This document shows positions 6,873 through 9,626 of a stretch of DNA of 9,626 bases, one piece after another. Below the pieces are notes generated by a model, which had not been told where the DNA came from, searched no databases, and worked only from the letters and a program-made list of their open reading frames with translations. Made by a program: the position numbers and the translations under genes. Position 1 is the stretch's first letter; each line of letters opens with the position of its first letter. This stretch comes from Suilimivivens sp964507235 (lineage in GTDB: Bacteria; Bacillota; Clostridia; Lachnospirales; Lachnospiraceae), in assembly GCA_964507235.1 (NCBI GenBank), contig CAZDPE010000096.1, positions 1 to 9,626 on the forward strand, given 5' to 3'.

Positions 6873-7544
6873 ATGGCAAAGCTGGAAGCATCAAAACTGT
6901 TTCAGGCAATTACCAGGGATGAAACAGAGAGAATTTTAAAATGCTCCAAGTCGCGAATGAAGACTTATCCCGGAGGAACTTATATTTTTGAACAGGGAGG
7001 CGTACCTACACGACTGTTCCTTCTTTTGGAAGGGCAGGTTCAGATTTGTAAGGACTTTACGTCGGGCAAGAGAGATGTCTTGTATCTGGTAGAATCGGGA
7101 AATGTTTTCGGGGAAATTTTTTTATTTGGCGACAGAAAGCATTATTGGTATGATGCAGTGGCAGTTACGGATGTGACAGTGCTGGAGATGCCCTGGGACT
7201 TTTTTTATCATTTTTGTTCCAATGCCTGTGATCATCATAAGCAGCTGACCCAGAATATGCTGGAAATCCTTTCGGAAAATAATTTTAAGATTACCAGGAA
7301 ATTACATATTGTAAGCACTTCATCTCTGAGAGAACGGATTGCAATCTGGCTGATAGATTCCATGGATGAGATGGGAAATGTAGAACTTAAGATGAACCGG
7401 GAGCAGCTGGCGGATTTTCTGGGAGTGGCAAGACCGTCGCTTTCAAGGGAATTGATGAGAATGCAGGCGGACGGGCTAATAGAGGTGTCCAGAAAGGATA
7501 TTAAAATCAAAGATAAAGAAGCGGTAGAACTTTTGTATGATTAA
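6873..7544 (+). CDS. Crp/Fnr family transcriptional regulator
   Basis: Predicted DNA-binding regulator. Residues about 25-115 form a cyclic-nucleotide-binding-like effector domain (PGGTYIFEQG, LFLLLEGQVQI, GNVFGEIFLFGD). A dimerisation helix follows (about 120-165). The Crp-type winged helix at about 174-212 includes NREQLADFLGVARPSLSRELMRM. The cAMP-contacting Arg-Ser of CRP is absent: the segment reads GEIFLFGDRKHYWYDA. There is also no N-terminal Fnr-type cysteine set. The ligand is therefore unknown and could be a small molecule, haem or a redox signal. Start 6873 is favoured because AAAAGGA (6855-6861) sits 11 bases before it. The upstream ATG 6861 would add MCCC but directly touches the AGG. 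The gene stands directly before the glycyl radical gene, whose promoter region holds a palindrome suited to this family. Confidence 0.9.
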   Translation: MAKLEASKLFQAITRDETERILKCSKSRMKTYPGGTYIFEQGGVPTRLFLLLEGQVQICKDFTSGKRDVLYLVESGNVFGEIFLFGDRKHYWYDAVAVTDVTVLEMPWDFFYHFCSNACDHHKQLTQNMLEILSENNFKITRKLHIVSTSSLRERIAIWLIDSMDEMGNVELKMNREQLADFLGVARPSLSRELMRMQADGLIEVSRKDIKIKDKEAVELLYD

Positions 7545-7601
7545 TGAATTATGGATTAGCCGCGTTTTTGATAAAAATTTACAAAAAAAAATAAAAAACA
7601 G

Positions 7602-7634
7602 AAATTTGTAACCATGGTTACGGATTTTTTCTTT
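7602..7634 (+). terminator. Possible weak terminator overlapping the palindrome
   Basis: As RNA, AAATTTGTAAC (7602-7612) can pair with GTTACGGATTT (7617-7627), using two G-U wobbles, around a CATG loop. A T-rich tail (TTTCTTT) follows. This could end the regulator transcript. It competes with, but does not exclude, the operator reading of the same palindrome. Confidence 0.35.
7608..7621. promoter_or_regulatory. Perfect 14-bp palindrome, candidate Crp/Fnr-type operator
   Basis: GTAACCATGGTTAC is a perfect palindrome of the GTA-N8-TAC type, the two-fold symmetric form and size used by Crp/Fnr-family dimers. It lies 25 bp before the TATAAT of the glycyl radical gene. Its centre is therefore about 43-45 bp upstream of the expected start point, near the activator position that can replace a -35 box. 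No good -35 hexamer is present. The adjacent Crp/Fnr gene is the obvious candidate binder. Confidence 0.5.
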
Positions 7635-7646
7635 ATAAAAGGATAT

Positions 7647-7652
7647 TATAAT
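7647..7652 (+). promoter_or_regulatory. -10 box of the glycyl radical gene
   Basis: Perfect TATAAT 60 bp before the start codon. The -35 position holds only a T-run, so the promoter probably needs an activator. Transcription would start near 7659. Confidence 0.6.
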
Positions 7653-7712
7653 CTCAACAAAGGAACAAAAATAAAATTAAAAATAAAAGATACAATGAAA
7701 GGAGTCTTTACT

Positions 7713-7952
7713 ATGACAAGCACAGCACAGGTTGATAATTTAGTAAATTTATTGGATGGATATGCAACAAAGGGAGGTCATCACTTAAATGTGAATGTAT
7801 TGAACAGAGACACGCTTTTAGATGCACAGAAGCATCCTGAGAACTATCCTCAGTTAACCATCCGTGTTTCGGGATATGCAGTTAACTTTATCAAGCTGAC
7901 ACCGGAACAGCAGGCGGATGTTATTTCCAGAACCTTCCATGAAGCTATATAA
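7713..7952 (+). CDS. grcA: Stand-alone glycyl radical domain protein (GrcA/YfiD-like)
   Basis: A 79-residue protein that is almost wholly the C-terminal glycyl radical domain of pyruvate formate-lyase. In E. coli the related GrcA (YfiD) replaces the oxygen-cleaved end of pyruvate formate-lyase and restores its activity; the same role is inferred here. GGHHLNVNVLNRDTL (21-35), HPENYPQLTI (41-50) and the radical loop RVSGYAV (51-57) with the radical-bearing Gly54 are all intact. TPEQQADVISRTFHEAI closes the protein. It lacks the roughly 50-residue N-terminal extension of E. coli GrcA (127 residues). It has its own start: AAAGGAG (7699-7705) lies 7 bases before the ATG, so it is not a leftover of a full lyase. 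The frame is open back to 7614 without a better start. It lies 168 bp after the Crp/Fnr gene, and a strong terminator follows. A pyruvate formate-lyase activase is needed and is not in the window. Confidence 0.88.
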   Translation: MTSTAQVDNLVNLLDGYATKGGHHLNVNVLNRDTLLDAQKHPENYPQLTIRVSGYAVNFIKLTPEQQADVISRTFHEAI

Positions 7953-7982
7953 GTATTTATCAACTATTATCATTTTGATCGT

Positions 7983-8014
7983 AAAAGGATGCCGCAGTCT
8001 GCGGCATCCTTTTT
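7983..8014. terminator. Bidirectional intrinsic terminator
   Basis: AAAAGGATGCCGCAG (7983-7997) and CTGCGGCATCCTTTT (7999-8013) are perfect reverse complements around one base, in practice about a 14-bp stem with a GTC loop. T-runs occur on both sides in the sense of each strand. It ends the glycyl radical gene and, from the other side, the convergent transporter gene. Confidence 0.92.
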
Positions 8015-8021
8015 ATCCCCA

Positions 8022-8068
8022 CGGGGCATTCGTCAAGCGCGGCGAAGCAGCATTTGACGAATGCCCCG
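8022..8068. repeat. Long inverted repeat with GCGAAGC apex
   Basis: CGGGGCATTCGTCAA (8022-8036) and TTGACGAATGCCCCG (8054-8068) are perfect 15-bp inverted arms. The 17-base tip has GCGAAGC (8042-8048) exactly at its centre. No T-run follows on either strand, and a separate terminator already lies beside it, so it is not simply a terminator. The arms do not resemble those of the hairpin at 1421-1480, but the tip does. Confidence 0.8.
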
Positions 8069-8119
8069 CGCGGCGGGCAAGGGGGAACTTCCCTGCTCGA
8101 TTTATATAGGAAAGTTCTT

Positions 8120-9445
8120 TTATTTTTCTTCGCCGGATTTTTTGCCGATCATGGTAAAGCAGATGATTGCGGCAATAATGTAGAGAACAACAGTTACGTA
8201 AAGTACAGTCTGATATCCGCTGGGATTCACCATGATGCTCTCTACGGTTCCATCGGCAAGCGTGTGGGTAATTTCAGTTTCCTGTCCGAAATGATTAACG
8301 ATAAAGGTTGCCATCTGATTGCCGGTAAGGCCGGCAATCGCCCAGGCGGAAAGTGTGATTCCGTGAATGGCGCTTATATTTTTCATGCCGTAGTGGTCGG
8401 AAAGCAGGGTGGGAACATTACTGAAGCCGCCGCCGTATCCGGCATTTACTACAAACAGAAGGATCAGGACAAGGATCATCAGGAAGGTGTTCTGTCCCAT
8501 ATTGGTGATGCCCCGTGTGATAATAACCAGTCCTGTTGCCGCTATGGAAAGAAGGAAAATAATCTTGTAAATGGTATTTCTGTCTTTAAAGGTATCAGCC
8601 CATGCGGAGAAGCCGAGACGTCCGCCTGCATTGAAGATGGCAGTAACGGAGGAAAGAACGCCGACCATGCCTACAAGTCCGAGACATTTAATGATCATCT
8701 TTTCCTGTGAGATCAGTGCCAGTCCACAGGTAATGTTGAGGTAGAACATAATCCAGATGCCGATGAAGGTTACCGGTTTTTCTTTGATCACATCGATCGC
8801 GCGTGCACCCTTTTCAGCGGAAGAAGGTTCATGCCAGCCTGCCGGCTTTGCAAGAAGAAGATGTCCCGCAAACATCATGATAAAGTAAACGACTGCGAGA
8901 ATCAGGAACATTTTGTAAATGCCGCCGTCCCCAAGAGAATCAAGAAGCGCCTGCATGATCGGGCTTGCAATTGCCTTGGCGGCGCCAAAGCCGGCTACGG
9001 CAAGTCCGGTGGCAAGACCCTTGCGGTCCTCAAACCAGAGCATCAGTGTTTTTACGGGTGAAAGGTAACCGGTCCCCAGACCGATACCCATAATAAAGCC
9101 ATAGCATACGTAGATACCGATCAGAGAGAGGACGCTTCCCTGGTGTGCTCCGCCGTACCATATAAAAAGACCGGTGCCCGCCATGCCTAAGGCAAAGCAG
9201 ATCGCAGCGATCAGAGAGGATTTGTGAATATCTTTTTCAACAATATTGCCGAGGAAAGCAGCTGACATACCAAGGAAGAAAATGGCAAAACTGAAAGCCC
9301 ATTCCGTTGCCCCTTTGGAGAAGCCTATGTAATCTGCTATTTCCTGACTGAAGATAGACCAGCAGTAAACCGTACCTATGCTGCAATGAAGCAATAATGC
9401 GGGTATTGCAGCTCTTACCCATTTGTTTTGTGATAGATTTTTCAT
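8120..9445 (-). CDS. OFA-family MFS transporter (oxalate/formate antiporter family)
   Basis: Predicted inner-membrane carrier of 441 residues with 12 hydrophobic segments, at about 12-32, 48-68, 76-96, 105-128, 142-164, 178-200, 226-247, 256-275, 293-310, 321-342, 360-383 and 411-433. Family marks are the opening KWVRAAIPALLLHCSIGTVYCWSIF, the MFS loop GYLSPVKTLMLWFEDRKGLATG (127-148), NAGGRLGF with Arg276 at the start of the central loop, and GGGFSNVPTLLSDHYGMKN (338-356). Substrates of the family are small monocarboxylates and dicarboxylates such as formate or oxalate. Segment 11 reads LSAWAIAGL; as I recall, the oxalate carrier OxlT has a substrate-binding Lys at the position of Trp368. 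Oxalate is therefore less likely, and the true substrate is unknown. AGGA (9455-9452) is 6 bases before the ATG. The gene faces the glycyl radical gene and has its own promoter. Confidence 0.9.
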   Translation of the reverse strand: MKNLSQNKWVRAAIPALLLHCSIGTVYCWSIFSQEIADYIGFSKGATEWAFSFAIFFLGMSAAFLGNIVEKDIHKSSLIAAICFALGMAGTGLFIWYGGAHQGSVLSLIGIYVCYGFIMGIGLGTGYLSPVKTLMLWFEDRKGLATGLAVAGFGAAKAIASPIMQALLDSLGDGGIYKMFLILAVVYFIMMFAGHLLLAKPAGWHEPSSAEKGARAIDVIKEKPVTFIGIWIMFYLNITCGLALISQEKMIIKCLGLVGMVGVLSSVTAIFNAGGRLGFSAWADTFKDRNTIYKIIFLLSIAATGLVIITRGITNMGQNTFLMILVLILLFVVNAGYGGGFSNVPTLLSDHYGMKNISAIHGITLSAWAIAGLTGNQMATFIVNHFGQETEITHTLADGTVESIMVNPSGYQTVLYVTVVLYIIAAIICFTMIGKKSGEEK

Positions 9446-9505
9446 GATGTATCCTACTTTCTCATTTTATAAATTGGAATTGATAAACATAAAATTCTGC
9501 CTATT

Positions 9506-9533
9506 ATTATACTCTGGTAATTGTTTTTTTCAA
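9506..9533 (-). promoter_or_regulatory. Promoter of the OFA transporter
   Basis: Read on the - strand, TTGAAA (9533-9528) and TATAAT (9511-9506) are 16 bp apart. Transcription would begin near 9499, giving a leader of about 54 nt. Confidence 0.7.
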
Positions 9534-9562
9534 GTAGGATTTCGGTTTTTTGCCAGTTTTTT

Positions 9563-9582
9563 GTAACAGTTCGTAACAGTTC
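9563..9582. repeat. Tandem direct repeat GTAACAGTTC x2
   Basis: GTAACAGTTC occurs twice head-to-tail (9563-9572, 9573-9582), one helical turn apart. It is centred about 73 bp upstream of the expected transporter start point. The preceding T-run makes the first copy TTTGTAAC, the same half-site as in the palindrome before the glycyl radical gene. It could bind an activator on one face of the DNA. Confidence 0.5.
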
Positions 9583-9626
9583 AGACACCCCTCAAAAAAC
9601 ATGACGAAATTTTGAAAGATTTTTCA

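Noticed and set aside
7713..7952. Glycyl radical gene as a truncated pyruvate formate-lyase pseudogene
   Set aside because: It has its own start with a good ribosome binding site, no upstream lyase sequence in any frame, intact conserved blocks and a strong terminator.
8054..8710. Long + strand open frame of 218 codons
   Set aside because: It lies wholly opposite the OFA transporter, has no family resemblance, and is low in the hydrophobic periodicity of a real protein; the - strand gene explains it.
1..9626. CRISPR arrays, tRNA or rRNA genes, insertion sequences
   Set aside because: No regularly spaced repeats, no cloverleaf or rRNA-like segments, and no transposase reading frame were seen.

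Overview
The window looks like the chromosome of an anaerobic, low-to-mid GC Firmicute, most likely a Clostridia/Lachnospiraceae gut-type bacterium. This rests on AGGAGG-type ribosome binding sites, sigma-A-like promoters, a lipoprotein cyclophilin, a DUF1062 protein, a YkgJ-type protein and a pyruvate formate-lyase-type glycyl radical domain. Genus and species cannot be fixed from the sequence alone.

Layout. (1) Positions 1-1311 hold the wreck of a restriction-modification module. A beta-class DNA methyltransferase is broken by two stop codons and a damaged motif I. It runs out of frame into the catalytic and C-terminal part of an Mrr-like nuclease. (2) Positions 1312-1543 are an intergenic stretch with a -10 box, a long hairpin and a smaller hairpin, leading into an intact O-acetylhomoserine sulfhydrylase gene (1544-2827) with a good terminator. 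(3) A strong promoter at about 2919-2947 drives a probable three-gene operon: a DRE-TIM metallolyase/aldolase of unknown substrate, a secreted lipoprotein cyclophilin, and an O6-methylguanine-DNA methyltransferase. (4) Positions 5489-7544 carry a DUF1062 zinc-ribbon-like protein, a YkgJ-type cysteine-cluster protein and a Crp/Fnr-family regulator, all on the + strand. (5) Positions 7713-7952 encode a 79-residue stand-alone glycyl radical domain, the GrcA/YfiD type of spare part for pyruvate formate-lyase. A perfect 14-bp palindrome lies just upstream of its -10 box. (6) After a bidirectional terminator and a second long hairpin, a convergent OFA-family (oxalate/formate antiporter family) MFS transporter occupies 9445-8120 on the - strand. 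It has its own promoter and a tandem 10-bp repeat upstream.

The most interesting reading is that the right-hand part is a small formate/pyruvate formate-lyase protection locus: a Crp/Fnr-type sensor, a glycyl radical repair domain and a candidate formate-family carrier. The same TTTGTAAC half-site occurs in front of the last two. The member families are known. The proposed regulatory link is inference.

A second pattern is structural. Two unrelated long inverted repeats (1421-1480 and 8022-8068) both have GCGAAGC exactly at their apex, and a third smaller hairpin at 1482-1504 also has a GAA triloop. This suggests a dispersed hairpin family with a conserved tip and non-conserved stems.
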